The notes beneath the pieces are model-generated. The model was not told the DNA's origin, searched no databases, and was given only the letters and a program-made list of their open reading frames with translations. A DNA stretch of 64,000 nucleotides. It comes from Elephas maximus indicus (lineage: Eukaryota > Chordata > Mammalia > Proboscidea > Elephantidae). The translations under genes were made by a program, and so were the position numbers. This document shows positions 21,620 to 32,820 of the stretch, one piece after another. Every line of letters begins with the position of its first letter. The first letter of the stretch is position 1. The DNA lies in assembly GCF_024166365.1 (NCBI RefSeq), contig NC_064820.1, forward strand, positions 144,604,001-144,668,000. The letters run 5' to 3'.

Positions 21620-21837
21620 GGAACCCTGGTGGCACAGTGGTTAAAGTGCTTGGCTGCCAACTGTAAGGTCAGCAGTTTGAACCCACCAGTTGCTCTGCTG
21701 AAGAAAGATGTGGCAGTCTGCTTCCATAAAGATTGACAGCCCTGGAAACCCTACGGGGCAGTTCTACTCCGTCCTATAGAGTCACTAGGAGTCAGAATCA
21801 AGGAATCAACCCGACGGCAGTGGGTTTGGTTTGTTTT
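21620..21837 (+). repeat. AfroSINE-type SINE, long subtype
   Basis: Starts ggaaccctggtggcacagtg. The duplication tatataagcatata / tatataagcgtata (21606-21619 and 21838-21851) flanks it with one mismatch, so the insertion boundaries are firm. Confidence 0.93.
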
Positions 21838-22252
21838 TATATAAGCGTATATACCTGCCTGGCCTTTTTTTTTGCAGCATAAAGAATCTATAGGTTTTTT
21901 TTTTTTTTTTTAACGCTATATTTTAGAAGTTTTTTCTCAGCAGTACATTATTTTAGCGGCTGCATAGTATTCTGTGGTATGCATGAAAGATATTTAGGAT
22001 GTTACTACAAATAAGGCCTCAAGATCTTTGTACACAGGTTTTTGTGCACATGTGCGAGTATTTCAGAAGTAAAATCCCTAGAAGTGGGCTTGCTTAGTTA
22101 TAAAATACAAGCATTTAAAATGTTCGATAGAATTTGTAAAATTTCCCTTCAAATAAGGTGCATCAATCTAAACCGTCACAAAAAAGTTTGAAAGTGCCTA
22201 GTTCCCCACATTCTTGCCAAGTGTAAAAAAACATAATTTTTGAATTTTGCCA
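21838..22252. other. intron 1, unannotated
   Basis: AT-rich sequence with a T run at 21895-21912. Nothing recognised. Confidence 0.5.
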
Positions 22253-23466
22253 ACTGTTGTTGTTGTTGTTAGGTGCCATCGAGTCAGTTCTGATTCATAG
22301 TGACCCTATGTACAACAGAACAAAACACTGCCCAGTCCTGCAACTGCCCTCAATCGTTGTTATGCTTGAGCCCATTGTTGCAGCCACTGTGTCAATCCAT
22401 ATCGTTGGGGGTCTTCCTCCTTTTCATTAACCCTCTGCTTTACCAAGCATGGTGTTCTTCTCCAGGGATTGGTTCCTCCTGATGCACATCCAACATATGT
22501 AAGACGTAGCCTCACCATCCTTGCTTCTAAGGAGCATTCTGGTTGTACTTCTTTCAAGACAGATTTGTTCATTCTTTTGGCAGTCCACAGTATATTCAAT
22601 ATTCTTCTCCAACACCACAATTCATAGGTGTCAGTTCTTCTTCAGTCTTCCTTATTCATTGTTCAGCTTTTGTCTGCATAAGATGTGATTGGAAATACCA
22701 TGGCTTGGGTCAGGTGCACCTTAGTCTTCAGGGTGACATCTTTGTTTATTAACACCTTATAACGAGGTCTTTTGCAGCAGATTTGCCCAATCCAATGCAT
22801 CTTTTGATTTTTTGATTGCTGCTTCCATGGCTGTTGATTGTGGATCCAAGTAAAACGAAATCCTTGACAACTTCAATCTTTTCTCTGTTTATCATGATGT
22901 TGCTTATTGGTCTAGTTACGAGGATTTTTGTTGCCTTTATGTTGAGGTGCAATCCATATTGAAGGCTGTGATCTTTGATCTTCATCAATAAGTGCTTCAA
23001 GTCCTCACTTTCAGCAAGCAAGGATGTGTCATCTGCATATGGCTGGTTGTTAATGAGTCTTCCTCCAATCCTGATGCCCCGTTCTTCAGTACATAGTCCA
23101 GCTTTTCAGATTATTTGCTCAGCATACAGATTGAATAGGTATGGCGAAAGGATACAACCCTGACACACACCTTTCCTGATTTTAAACCACACAGTATCCC
23201 CTTGTTCTGTCCAAATGACTGCCTCTTGATCTATGTACAGGTTCCTCATGAGCACAATTTAAGTGTTCTGGAATTCCCATTCTTCACAATGTTATCCATT
23301 AATTTGTTATGATCCACACAGTTGAATGCCTTTGCATAGTCAATAAAACACAGTAAACATCTTTCTGGTATTCTTTGCTTTCAGCCAAGATCCATCTGAC
23401 ATCAGCAATGATATCCCTGGTTCCATGTCCTGTTCTGAATCCAGCCTGAATTTCTGGCAGTTCCCT
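22253..23466 (-). mobile_element. RTE LINE, reverse transcriptase half
   Basis: Reverse copy with the tail gttgttgttgttaggtgcca on the + strand. The frame at 22749-23021 reads LAESEDLKHLLMKIKDHSLQ and LGSTINSHGSSNQKIKR, and the active site reads YADD just upstream (about 23035). The 8-bp duplication ttttgcca flanks it (22245-22252, 23467-23474). 5' truncation is close to that of the 9925-11149 copy. Confidence 0.9.
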
Positions 23467-23612
23467 TTTTGCCAGTTAGATAGGAGGAAGTTGATATCTC
23501 ATTGAAATTTGATTTGCATAACTGAAGGGCTTTAAAATTTATTTTTACCCAAATATTGTCTATACAAATTTTATTTTTAGCTCCATGTTAATGAAGCCTT
23601 CTAATCTCTTTA

Positions 23613-23808
23613 GGAGCCCTAGTGGTGATGCAAAGGTTAAGTGCTGGGCTGCTAACCAAAAGTTGGCAGTTGGAATCCACCCAGCCCTTCTGTGGAGAAA
23701 GACATGGGGGTCTGCTCTTGTAAAGATTACAACCTAGAAAACCTTATGGGGCAGTTCTGTTCCGTCAGTGGGGCCTTATGAGTTTGATGGCACCTAACAA
23801 CAACAACT
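23613..23808 (+). repeat. AfroSINE-type SINE, long subtype with AAC tail
   Basis: ggagccctagtggtgatgca to the tail gatggcacctaacaacaaca, the same tail as the RTE copies. Confidence 0.9.
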
Positions 23809-24589
23809 ATCGCTTTTACTGTCTTAACTAGTTCATTTGGGTCAAAGGCATTATCCAGGTGTGTTGTGAGATTACAGCCAATGGGGAATTATTTAACCCA
23901 AGGGCTCAGAAACTGACTTCTAATGCTTTTTAATGCTCAAGCCTTTTAAAATCTATTAGGAACATGGTGTACGACATGATTTGGGTGTCGACATTTTTGG
24001 GGCATTTATTTTCCTCATTTCTCTCCTGATTAGGACCCTTCAGAACCTGTGGGAAGGAAGCAGCCTCAGCTCCACCATGTGGGGCCACTGGACGGGCATT
24101 AACAGGGGAACAAAGTAGCCCAGTCGCTGCCTGGCAAAGTGTTCATCCTGTCTGCACCTCATCTGTAAATTCAGGGTATTGGATTAAAGACAATCGCTAT
24201 GGTCCCTTGCTGTTTTTAATTGTACACTGTTACGGTTACTTAACTGCAGTCTTGGAGAAGAGGCTGCTGCTGCTCACGGGGTTGTGGGGAGATGACAGAA
24301 CTTGCCACAGCGAGAGTGTTATCCCAAATAGGAAACAAAAGGGGAAGCATTTCAAAACCTAAACGGGATACTTCGGTACAGCTCTGTGGTCCCCTCTATC
24401 CAGCCGTTTAATGGGCCTGTTCGCTCAGTCTCTATGTAATGATGGAATTATTTAACCAGTTGGGAAGGCAGTGGCCTGGTCTAACAATACTAGTTTGGAC
24501 AGTCGCAGGTTAAGTTGTTCTCTGTTTACCCTGAAAACAAGATAGAGGAAAAGCGCTTCAGCGAAGGTAGGTGGAAGGTACCCTGAACT
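23809..24589. other. intron 1, unannotated
   Basis: Unique-looking sequence before CpG island 2. Nothing recognised. Confidence 0.5.
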
Positions 24590-25108
24590 AGTCCCAGAGC
24601 TGCAGCAGCAAGCGAGCGAGCGTTCTAACCCTTGGCGGCGCGCACCGCGTGGATGGCGGGTGCGTGAGCAGCTAGGGACACGCTGCCTGCTTTCCCTAGG
24701 GGAAAGTCCCCGCGCCTTCTTCCCCCAGGGGGAAAACAGTATCGCGACCTCGGGGTTGGGGCGCTCCTTCAGGTCAGGGGTCGGCTCCTCGGAACCCTCG
24801 CCGGCGACTGGTGTGTAAAAGCAGAAGCTGAATCCGAGTGCTCGTGAATGAAGTACACCCAACAAATCGGGCCAGGAGGAAGAGAGGAGCCAGGCAGAGC
24901 CAGGCAGGGAAAGGGACCCAGAACGGGAAATCCCCAGAGCAGCGGGGGGCGGTGGGGGGTGTCTGTGTCGCTCTGGTCGCCTCCGGAGCACGCGGCTCTG
25001 CGGTGCTTAGAGGGAGGGTGGCCCGCCCGGCCTCACCCCACCGCCCGGTCCAGAAGCAGGAAATGGGGCTTTTCTGTGGTCGTTTGACCCACGCCTCGTG
25101 AAAGCGCC

Positions 25109-25312
25109 ACCACTCCCACTGCCCTGGAGCCCACTGCGACTCACAGCGACCTTATAGGACAGAGTAGAGCTGCCCCACAGGGTTTCCAAGGCTGTAAATC
25201 TTTATGGAAGCAGATTGCTACATCTTCTTCCCATGAGCGGCTGGTGGGTTCCAACTGTAGATCTTTAGGTTACAGCCGAGCGCTGTTACCACTGTGCCAC
25301 TAGGGCTCGCGC
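25109..25312 (-). repeat. AfroSINE-type SINE inside CpG island 2
   Basis: Reverse long-subtype copy (ataggacagagtagagctgc, gtaaatctttatggaagcag, gtgccactagggctc). The duplication aaagcgcc flanks it at 25101-25108 and 25314-25321. It lies about 660-860 bp before the exon 1b ATG. Confidence 0.9.
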
Positions 25313-25619
25313 AAAAGCGCCGGGAAAGCCAAACGAAAGGCGGAGGGGCTGCAGCCCGTCGCAGCACCAGACGGCACCGCCCCGGCCCGGCCCCAAGCGC
25401 GGCCCTCGGCCTCCACCGCCCCCTCCCGGCCCTCACTTCCGCCCCTCTGAGGCTGCCCACCCCGGCAGGGGGCGGCGGACGGCGGGCTGCGTCCCGGGAA
25501 GGAGTGAGGGGCAGTCGCGGTGGGGCTGGGAGGTGGTTGCTCCTCCCAACCGCGCGCCACACCCACGGCCCGCCCCTACGCGCCGCCTGGAGGCCCCGCC
25601 CCCTTTGTGCGCTGCCGCT

Positions 25620-25633
25620 GTTGCCTGGGCGAC
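25620..25633. promoter_or_regulatory. X-box-like motif (RFX type) next to GC boxes
   Basis: gttgcctgggcgac is an imperfect inverted repeat resembling an RFX X-box, with one mismatch in the right half. It directly abuts the tandem GC boxes of CpG island 2. Binding is inference only. Confidence 0.25.
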
Positions 25634-25970
25634 AGCCCCGCCCCGCCCCGCCCCGCCGTGGCGTCCCCGCCCCGGTCTCCGCGCGGCCGCCCGCCCCGCC
25701 GCAGTCCTCAGGAGCCGCCGCTGCAGCCGGCTGCCGGGCGGGTGTCCCGGGGCCGTCGCAGGGAGCAAAGCTCGATTCTCCCGCGCCTGTGTTTCCGCCC
25801 GCCCCGGCCTGTTCCTCGCCGCGTCGGCCCGCTGGCCCGGTGCGGCTGCTCTCAGTCCGGCTCCGAACCGGGGCTCCCGGCCACCCCGGGGACCAGCCCC
25901 CCGGACCCTGCGCTGGCCGCGCGTCCGCCTGTTCGGACCTGCTGTTGATGACACCTGGCAAGAAGCTGCC

Positions 25971-25997
25971 ATGGAGGGGGATGGCTCCGACTCTCTG
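25971..25997 (+). CDS. TRIM36: TRIM36 alternative first coding exon 1b (9 codons)
   Basis: A 27-nt open segment encodes MEGDGSDSL and is followed directly by a GT donor (ctg then gtgaga), in phase 0. It could therefore splice to exon 2 exactly as exon 1 does, replacing the first 21 residues. The ATG has a near-ideal initiation context (gctgccATGG). The exon sits in the second CpG island, about 340 bp downstream of tandem GC boxes and 2 kb upstream of exon 2. Seen: ATG, context, donor and phase. Inferred: that it is transcribed as a TRIM36 first exon. TRIM genes often have alternative N-termini, but I have not verified this one. The alternative reading is a chance ATG beside a GT in GC-rich DNA. 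Confidence 0.65.
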
Positions 25998-26540
25998 GTG
26001 AGAGTGGGGAAAGGGTCGCCGCCGCCTCACCCCTCGATGGCGGCGCGTGGAGCCCTGGGTCTTTCTCCTTCCTCCGCCCCGAGCCTGGAGGGAGCCTCTC
26101 GTGAGGAGGAGCGAGGGCGGGCGTACGTGCGGTGGCCCCGCTTCCTCTTCGCTTGCCCTGCTCCCTGCAGGGCTCCGTGACCTGGGGCTCCCCCTCTCTG
26201 CCCCTCGGGGTGTGGGACTCGGCGTCTTCGGGGAAGAGGGCGCAGCTCGGGTCCGGTGGTTTTTCACCTGAGCACCTCGAGGAGCTCGGGCGGGGCTCTT
26301 TAATGGGTTCCGGCTGTAGAATTAATTCGCTTTAGGGATTCGGGTGCCGTCGCGGGCCAGGCATGTCCTTTGTCTGGGTTGTGGAGCTGGCGCTGCGCCC
26401 CGCTCGGACCCCCGTGGGCCAGACTCGGGCCCAGCCGCCGCCGCAAGCACCGAGAAGCCTCCCGAGCTCTACCTGCTCGCGGGGGTCGGGCGGTGCCCTG
26501 GCAGCTGTCGGGGTACAAGTGTGTGACTGAAGGGCTCGAA

Positions 26541-28052
26541 TTTGCCATTCTCGCGAATTTGTTAGTTTCCCGACGGAACCTCTTTATTTTTAAATGGCTT
26601 AATTGAGAGAGCCACCACATTTTATTTCTCTTAATTGTCTCCACCTTAGTGAATGTAAAAGGACACTAGTTTTTCTTTTGGTTTATATCCATCGTGATTT
26701 AAAAGCCAAGTTGAAGACACTGATTTATCTACAAGAAAAGTGGAAATGGTTTTAGATCTTTGAATGTAAGATAAACCTTAAGTGGCCATATAGTTATATA
26801 TAAAAATGGAGTGTGAGCCTATTTTGGACATTCAGAACAATATTTTCCTTTGAACTAGGTGTCAGTCCATTGTGAAATGAGATAGGATCTGGACAGATAG
26901 AACTATTCTTTGATGTGAATTGTATGTGTGGCTGTTGCATTTCCAAATTTATTAAGATTTTAATATGATGTGGGCCCATACTTTAAGTGTCTGAGTGATT
27001 CAGCAAGAGAACCCTGCATTGAAAGACCCATTGACAATGATAATGCCAGTTGGCTGTAATGCAATTAAATTGCCAGGGATTGTCATTCTGTTAGACTTTA
27101 GGGGAAATAGGATAGCATGCTCTCATTTCGTTGAAGTCAGTGAATTGAATTTAAATTTTTTCTGTGTATTTCTAGTAGTAGAAATGATTGTACAAGGTTA
27201 TAGGTATTTTAAAGTTGCAATGTCATGAAAATTTCGGGGATACTGTATATAGACTCACAGTTCCTGTAGTTTGGAATACATTAAAAAAAAAAATCCAACT
27301 ACATAGAGTAAGAATGGGAAACTGGTATGGGGTCATCGAACTTTTTAGCGCTTATCAGTCTAAACTGTTTTTCCTTGAAAGTAATGTAAGCCTATAATAT
27401 TGAGAGCACTTATAATGGTGCTTTTTAATATTCCTAAAGTGCTTTTAAGATAACTGCTTTGATATATAGCATGAGAACCTCAAGCATTTTAGATGCATTA
27501 TAGTTGGAGCATATGAAAGATGGTCACATTTAATGTAGAAAATTGCTGATAATGCAGTTTGTAAATAGATTTTAACTAGGGGTTCACACATATACTGGCT
27601 AGCCCACAGTTTTTACCAGCTCCTAGTATTTTGCCAGGCACAGAGATAATGTGCAATATAGAAATGGTTTTATTAGTGCTGTATTCTTAATTTCTATTGT
27701 AGTAATCTGCTTCTGGGATTTCAGTGAAGTCCTAACTCAATGAATTAATGATTTGAATAACTTTATAGTTGTCGATAGAACATTATGGTCTGCTTGTATT
27801 TTGTGCTAATTTTTCTCTTTTATGCATCACTTTCTTTTACCAGCTCATGTCTCTTCAATTCTAGGCCATGGATCTTGAGTGGGTTGTTGGTATAGAATCA
27901 CATAGTAGAAAAATTGAAGATTAAAAAAAAAATTTCTTAATTTTTGTGGGGGGGAAGGTAAACACATGTACATATACAAAAGGCATATGTATGTTATTGT
28001 ATGCATTTATCTGCAAGAGCCTTTGACTTTAATTTCTTTTTCTCAATTTAAG
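26541..28052. other. intron before exon 2, repeat-poor
   Basis: AT-rich with no recognised interspersed repeat. It may contain conserved regulatory sequence, but nothing specific can be named. Confidence 0.5.
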
Positions 28053-28287
28053 GTTACCATTAAGAATATTGAGAGAGAGCTCATTTGCCCAGCTTGCAAG
28101 GAGCTGTTTACCCACCCGTTGATTCTCCCTTGTCAACACAGTATCTGTCATAAATGTGTAAAAGAACTCTTACTGAGTCTTGATGATTCAGTCAATGACG
28201 TGGGATCAGACAACTCCAATCAGAGCAGTCCTCGCCTTCGGCTCCTATCCCCTAGCATGGATAAAATTGACAGAATTAACAGACCAG
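28053..28287 (+). CDS. TRIM36: TRIM36 exon 2 (first half of RING finger)
   Basis: Encodes residues 22-99 plus one base of codon 100. The RING starts here: Cys33, Cys36, Cys48, His50, Cys53 and Cys56 form the first six ligands (CPAC ... LPCQHSICHKC). They are followed by a long Ser/Asp/Asn-rich loop (about residues 62-90) that separates them from the last two cysteines in exon 3. This split RING with a long insert is typical of the MID1-like TRIM subgroup. The acceptor is a pyrimidine-rich tract ending ttaag and the donor is cag then gtatgt. The phase 0 start and phase 1 end fit exon 1 (or 1b) and exon 3. All catalytically relevant ligands are intact. Confidence 0.97.
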
Positions 28288-29555
28288 GTATGTGGTAGAA
28301 CCTTGGGGCTGGGGGAGCGTAGGTTTATACTCAATAGCTGTAAAAAGAAAATGAATTTTATCTTTTGAGGGTTAATCTTGCCAGATGAATAACTTATAGA
28401 CTAGTTATTAAGGTTCTCCCCCCGCCCTAATAAAATGTTCTCACAAACTGTTGTCTTTTGGTATGCACTGCAAGTGGCTATTGCATATTGAATGCCATCT
28501 TTGTGCTAAACCCATTATCAGCTATGTCTGCATTTTGTGTTTTGGGCGTGTTCTGACCCTGTGATGCCTTTGATATAAGGACTAAAGTACTTACTAGAGC
28601 AACATGCATATATGGTAAAGTATACATAAATACAGCAGAGTTAAGGAATGAGTCTCTGTAATGGCTAGAATTTTGAGTGTCAGTAAAGTTAAATACTAGT
28701 AGAATTCTCTAGTCATGTATAGAAATAGATTTGATTAGATAATAGTACACATACATAACACTTTTTAATCCATAGCCAATTTTTAAATTGTTTTCCATTG
28801 GGGTAGTGTTACTTTTCTGGACAGTCATTGCAGGATTAATGTATGTCAGAATTAATTTGAGATCACTGGGAACACAGAAATTCAGGGCCAAACCTTAGTA
28901 TAGAAATCAGAGGTTGAGACAGGTCAAGATCCAAGGGGAGGCAGAGGTTTGTGTAGAAGCACCACAGCCTCATCTTAGGCATATCCTTGGTTTGGAGGAG
29001 AGCACTTGGGTGGCCCTATGTATCAGACTTTAGGGCTTCACTCTGTCCATTTTGGGCTTTTAGGTTTTACGTTTAATCCTTTTATCCACTCTGTCAGTTT
29101 CTCCCTCTTGATAGTAGCATAGGAGTAACTTTTTAATCTTTTAAATAAACTTTGCAGAGAATAATCTCTTCTTTGTTAAGGTGCATTTCAGAGAATGTAG
29201 TCTTTTTGGTTCACCTTGTGATGTGGAGTCTCTTTGAGTGGTATTTTTGTCTTCCGTGCTTCATCAGAGAAGTGGAAAAGAGTAGATTGTTCTAAGTGTG
29301 GTGTTATGGTTTTTTTAAAGCAGATATTTTTCTTTAAATGATAGTCACTAATTGATTGAAAGATATTTTGTGCATGTACAGATTATATGTAAGTAGAAGA
29401 AAAAGAGCGTTAAGTAAGCAGTAGGAGTTCAGGGAGCGTGAGGACAGTGTTAAGCTCATTGTGCAGTCATCACTTTGATGTTTCCCTTTTCCCTCCCTGC
29501 TAGGAATCTGGCACACTGAGGAGACGAAGAAAGATGTTAATAGCTTGAACTCATC
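28288..29555. other. intron 2, unannotated
   Basis: AT-rich unique-looking sequence, no exon or repeat recognised. Confidence 0.5.
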
Positions 29556-29568
29556 CTACCAGATCCAA

Positions 29569-29726
29569 AAATCCAACTATGTTGCCATCGAGTCAATTCT
29601 GACTCATAGTGACCTTATAGGACAGAGTAGAACTGCCCTATTGGGTTCCCAAGGAGCAGCTGGTGGATTCGAACTGCCGACCGTTTGGTTAGCAGCTGAT
29701 CTCTTAACCACTGCGCCAAGAAGGGT
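29569..29726 (-). repeat. AfroSINE-type SINE
   Basis: Reverse short-type copy with 13-bp duplication ctaccagat(c/a)caa at 29556-29568 and 29727-29739. Confidence 0.92.
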
Positions 29727-29750
29727 CTACCAGATACAACTTGATATTCT

Positions 29751-30425
29751 ATTGTTGTTAGGTGCCATCAGGTGGGCTCCGACTTATAATGACCCCGTAT
29801 GCAATAAAATGAAACACTGCCTAGTCTTGCGTGATCCTCACAATCGTCGTTATGCTTGAGCCCATTGTTGAAGCCACTGTGTCAGTCCATCTCGTTGAGG
29901 GTCTTCCCCTTTTTCGCCTACCTCCCACTTTACCAAGCACGATGCCCTTTTGCAGGGACTGATCCCTTCTGATAACATGTCCAAAGTACATGAGATGAAG
30001 CCTCACCATCCTTGCTTCTAAGGCACATTCTGATGGTACTTCTTCCAGGACAGATGGGTTCGTTCTTTTTGCGGTCCATGGTATATCCGGTATTCTTCGC
30101 CAACACCATAACTTGAAGGCGTCAATTCTTTTTCAGTCTTCCTTTTTCATTGTCCAGCTATTGTTTGCATATGAGGCGATTGAAAACACCATGACTTGGG
30201 TCAGGGGCACTGTAGTTCTCAAGGTGACATTTCTGCTTTTTAACACTTTAAAGAGGTCTTTTGTAGCAGATTTGCCCAATGCATTGTGTTATTTGATTTC
30301 CTGATTGCTGCTTCTATGGGCATTGATTGTGGATCCAAGTAAAATGAAATCCTTGACAGGTTCAATCTTTTCTTTCTTTATCATGATGTTGCTTATTGGT
30401 CCAGTTGTGCTGTTCTGTTGGTAGA
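29751..30425 (-). mobile_element. RTE LINE, 3' end fragment
   Basis: Reverse copy, tail ttgttgttaggtgccatcag on the + strand. The frame at 29821-30009 reads MVRLHLMYFGHVIRRDQSLQ. 5'-truncated within the RT C-terminal region. Confidence 0.88.
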
Positions 30426-31427
30426 TCTTAATTGGCGTCCCCTGCTTGATTGACCAAAGAAAATTCACTTTTTGTATACTAATATTTAGCAAAGACATTT
30501 AGGTGAAAATTTAGTTATATGCTATCAGTTCTACTTATTAGACTGAACTCATACATATGAGCTCACATGTATTTTATGTAACCTTTTAATCTTAAGATTT
30601 GGTTAGTGTTTCTGTGTGATTCATATGAAATAGCAATGAAAGATAGTTAATACTTATTTTTCAGGAACTTATTTACCACAATACTCTGTAGGTTGATGCA
30701 CAATAAATATTTGTTGAGTGGATGTTGAATATCAAACCTCTGCTACAGGATTTGTGCAAAGAGCATGTCATAAGGGCTTATATTCAGTAGCAGTCACGTA
30801 TTTTTCAGAATAAGAGATACATCCCACCAGCAATTTACTGAGGTCTTCCTCCTAAGTGCCACATTTTAAGAATAACCATATTAATTAGGGTTATGTCCAG
30901 AGGAGAGAATTAGAATGGTGAAAGGTCTGAATCTTTTATGTGAAGAACGAGTACAAGAAATAGCAGAAGAGCGAACTCCAGTATGTGATGGCTGTCTTGT
31001 GGAAGAGGAATGCAGTGGGTATCTTCACAGCAAAGGTTCAAGATCAATGAGTAGAAGGAATGGGAAGGGAGACCTCAACTTAGCACAAGAGAGGGAAGAA
31101 AAAGGCTGTCCAAAAATGAAACAGGCTACCTTGTTATATCAGATTCATGTCTCTAGAAGTGGTTAAATCAAGGATCAAAATTTAGATGCTACAGGGGCCA
31201 AACAGGTCACATATTAATGAACCAGGCCCCAGGCATTTTACTTCTTGGATAGACAATAAATATTTCACTTTCCTATTAACTAAAAACCCATGAACTACTA
31301 TAAGAAAACCAGCATCCTCAGTGTCAGTAGCCAGCTGATACTTAGCCTCCCTGTTGGAGACAAGTGCGTTGTGGTTGGGGACTATGGAAACCAGAATGGA
31401 TGCCTTGTCTAAAGGGGGCAGTAGTCA
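30426..31427. other. intron 2, unannotated
   Basis: An 83-codon open frame at 30915-31166 is Glu/Arg-rich and resembles decayed ancient repeat rather than a gene. Nothing certain. Confidence 0.4.
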
Positions 31428-31475
31428 ACTTAAAACCAAAAAACCAAACCCATTGCCAACAAGTCGATACCTTGG
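31428..31475 (-). repeat. AfroSINE tail fragment
   Basis: aaaaaaccaaacccattgcc then aacaagtcgatacc. Confidence 0.7.
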
Positions 31476-31627
31476 CACCAGTGAATTTTTATCATGTGGG
31501 ATTGGTGGGGCCATGTCTCAGAAATATTGGTTTTTCATGAAAGCCTAATGATTTTTATGTGAAATCTGTTTTTTAAATGTTGGCAGTTAATTCGCATTGT
31601 TTAAAAACACGTCAGGTCGACATAGTA

Positions 31628-31777
31628 CCAAAAAACCAAACAACCTTTTGCCATTGAGTTGGTTCCAACTCATGGGGATCCTGTAGGACATGGTTTCCAA
31701 GGAGTGGCTGGTGGATTAGAACTGCTGACCTTTTGGTTAGCAGCTGCTGTCTTAACCACTGTGTCACTAGGGCTCCC
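31628..31777 (-). repeat. AfroSINE-type SINE
   Basis: Reverse copy from ccaaaaaaccaaacaacc to gtcactagggctccc. A short flanking repeat acatag is present on both sides. Confidence 0.88.
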
Positions 31778-32537
31778 AACATAGGACAGGGCAGTCAAAA
31801 CACACATTTGGCTCTGATCCATCCAGCTTTTGGTCACCAGTGATTGCAATCTGTTTTAAGCGATGAATGAGTGACTACCTTTTGCAAATATCATAAAGGG
31901 GCAATCTGCTTTGGTGGTAGAATGGACCGGTTGATCTGCCACCTGCCAGATCTTCTCCAGAACTAAAGTTCTATCCTTATTGAATGTCAGTTTAATTTAT
32001 TTATTCAACAAATATTTGAGTGCTCACTGGTTACCGAACACAGCTAAATGCTGAAGAGCACTGAACAAGATAGACTTGTCTGTCCTTTTTTTAAAGAAGC
32101 AGGAAGAATACTTAGAACATGTAGTCCCTAATCAAACAGAACACATACAGAGCAAGATAACAAATACAGATAGAGCTCACAAAGGATGAGAATGCTACAA
32201 GTGTAATAATCTTTTGTGGATGTTTTTATCAAATGAATATGAGTTTAAGGATTGCCCACCTTCCCACGAGCACGTTTTAAATTATTATAAGTCATTATAT
32301 TACAAATATAACATTATTTACCCTACATTAATTGGGCATTTGTGTATAAATGTTCTTTGGACCAATTCAAAGATAGATTCAGGGGTGAGAAAAATTTCCT
32401 TTTTTCCCTGACAGTTCTCTTTTTCATCACTTAGACAGTTGAAAAAGAAACCAGAAGCCCTATTGTGAGAAATTGATGTAGGAGGAATAGAATTAAAAAA
32501 ATTGGTTTTGCCGTTGTTTTAATAAGGAATTCATTAG
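31778..32537. other. intron 2, unannotated
   Basis: Nothing recognised. Confidence 0.5.
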
Positions 32538-32820
32538 ACCTGGTCTGTCTAATACAGTAACCACTAACCATATTAGCAGTTGAGCAAGTGAAATGTGGCT
32601 AGTCTGAATTGAAATGTGATGTAAATGTGCTAATTTTGAAGACGTAGAATGAAAAAATCTCTAATAAATTTATATTGATTACATTTTTTTGGATACACTG
32701 GTTAAATAACATTATTAAAATTTCACGTTTCTTTTTACTCTTTTAAAGTGGTTACTGAAAAATTTGAAATTCCAATATGTGGCTTGCAGTTTGGCTCCCA
32801 TATTTCCATTGGGTAGGATT
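32538..32820. repeat. hAT/Charlie-like DNA transposon relic
   Basis: ctgtctaatacagtaaccac at one end and tttccattgggtaggattgg at the other resemble the ends of a mammalian non-autonomous hAT element. The inner gaaatgtggctagtctgaat is typical. The family name is uncertain. Confidence 0.55.

Larger units (their letters stand above)
24590..26540 (+). promoter_or_regulatory. CpG island 2, candidate second promoter (exon 1b)
   Basis: A second GC-rich, CpG-rich block lies inside intron 1 and contains exon 1b. A run of overlapping GC boxes (ccccgccccgccccgcccc) starts at about 25636, roughly 330 bp before the exon 1b ATG. The island is interrupted by a SINE at 25109-25312. Long open frames on both strands here reflect lack of stop codons in GC-rich DNA, not genes. 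Confidence 0.75.

Noticed and set aside
25218-26267. 349-codon open frame on the minus strand across CpG island 2
   Set aside because: Pro/Arg/Gly/Ala-rich, overlaps a SINE and exon 1b, with similar long frames on both strands. GC-rich DNA lacks stop codons. No domain recognised.
30915-31166. 83-codon Glu/Arg-rich frame in intron 2
   Set aside because: No splice sites in phase, no domain, and looks like decayed ancient repeat.
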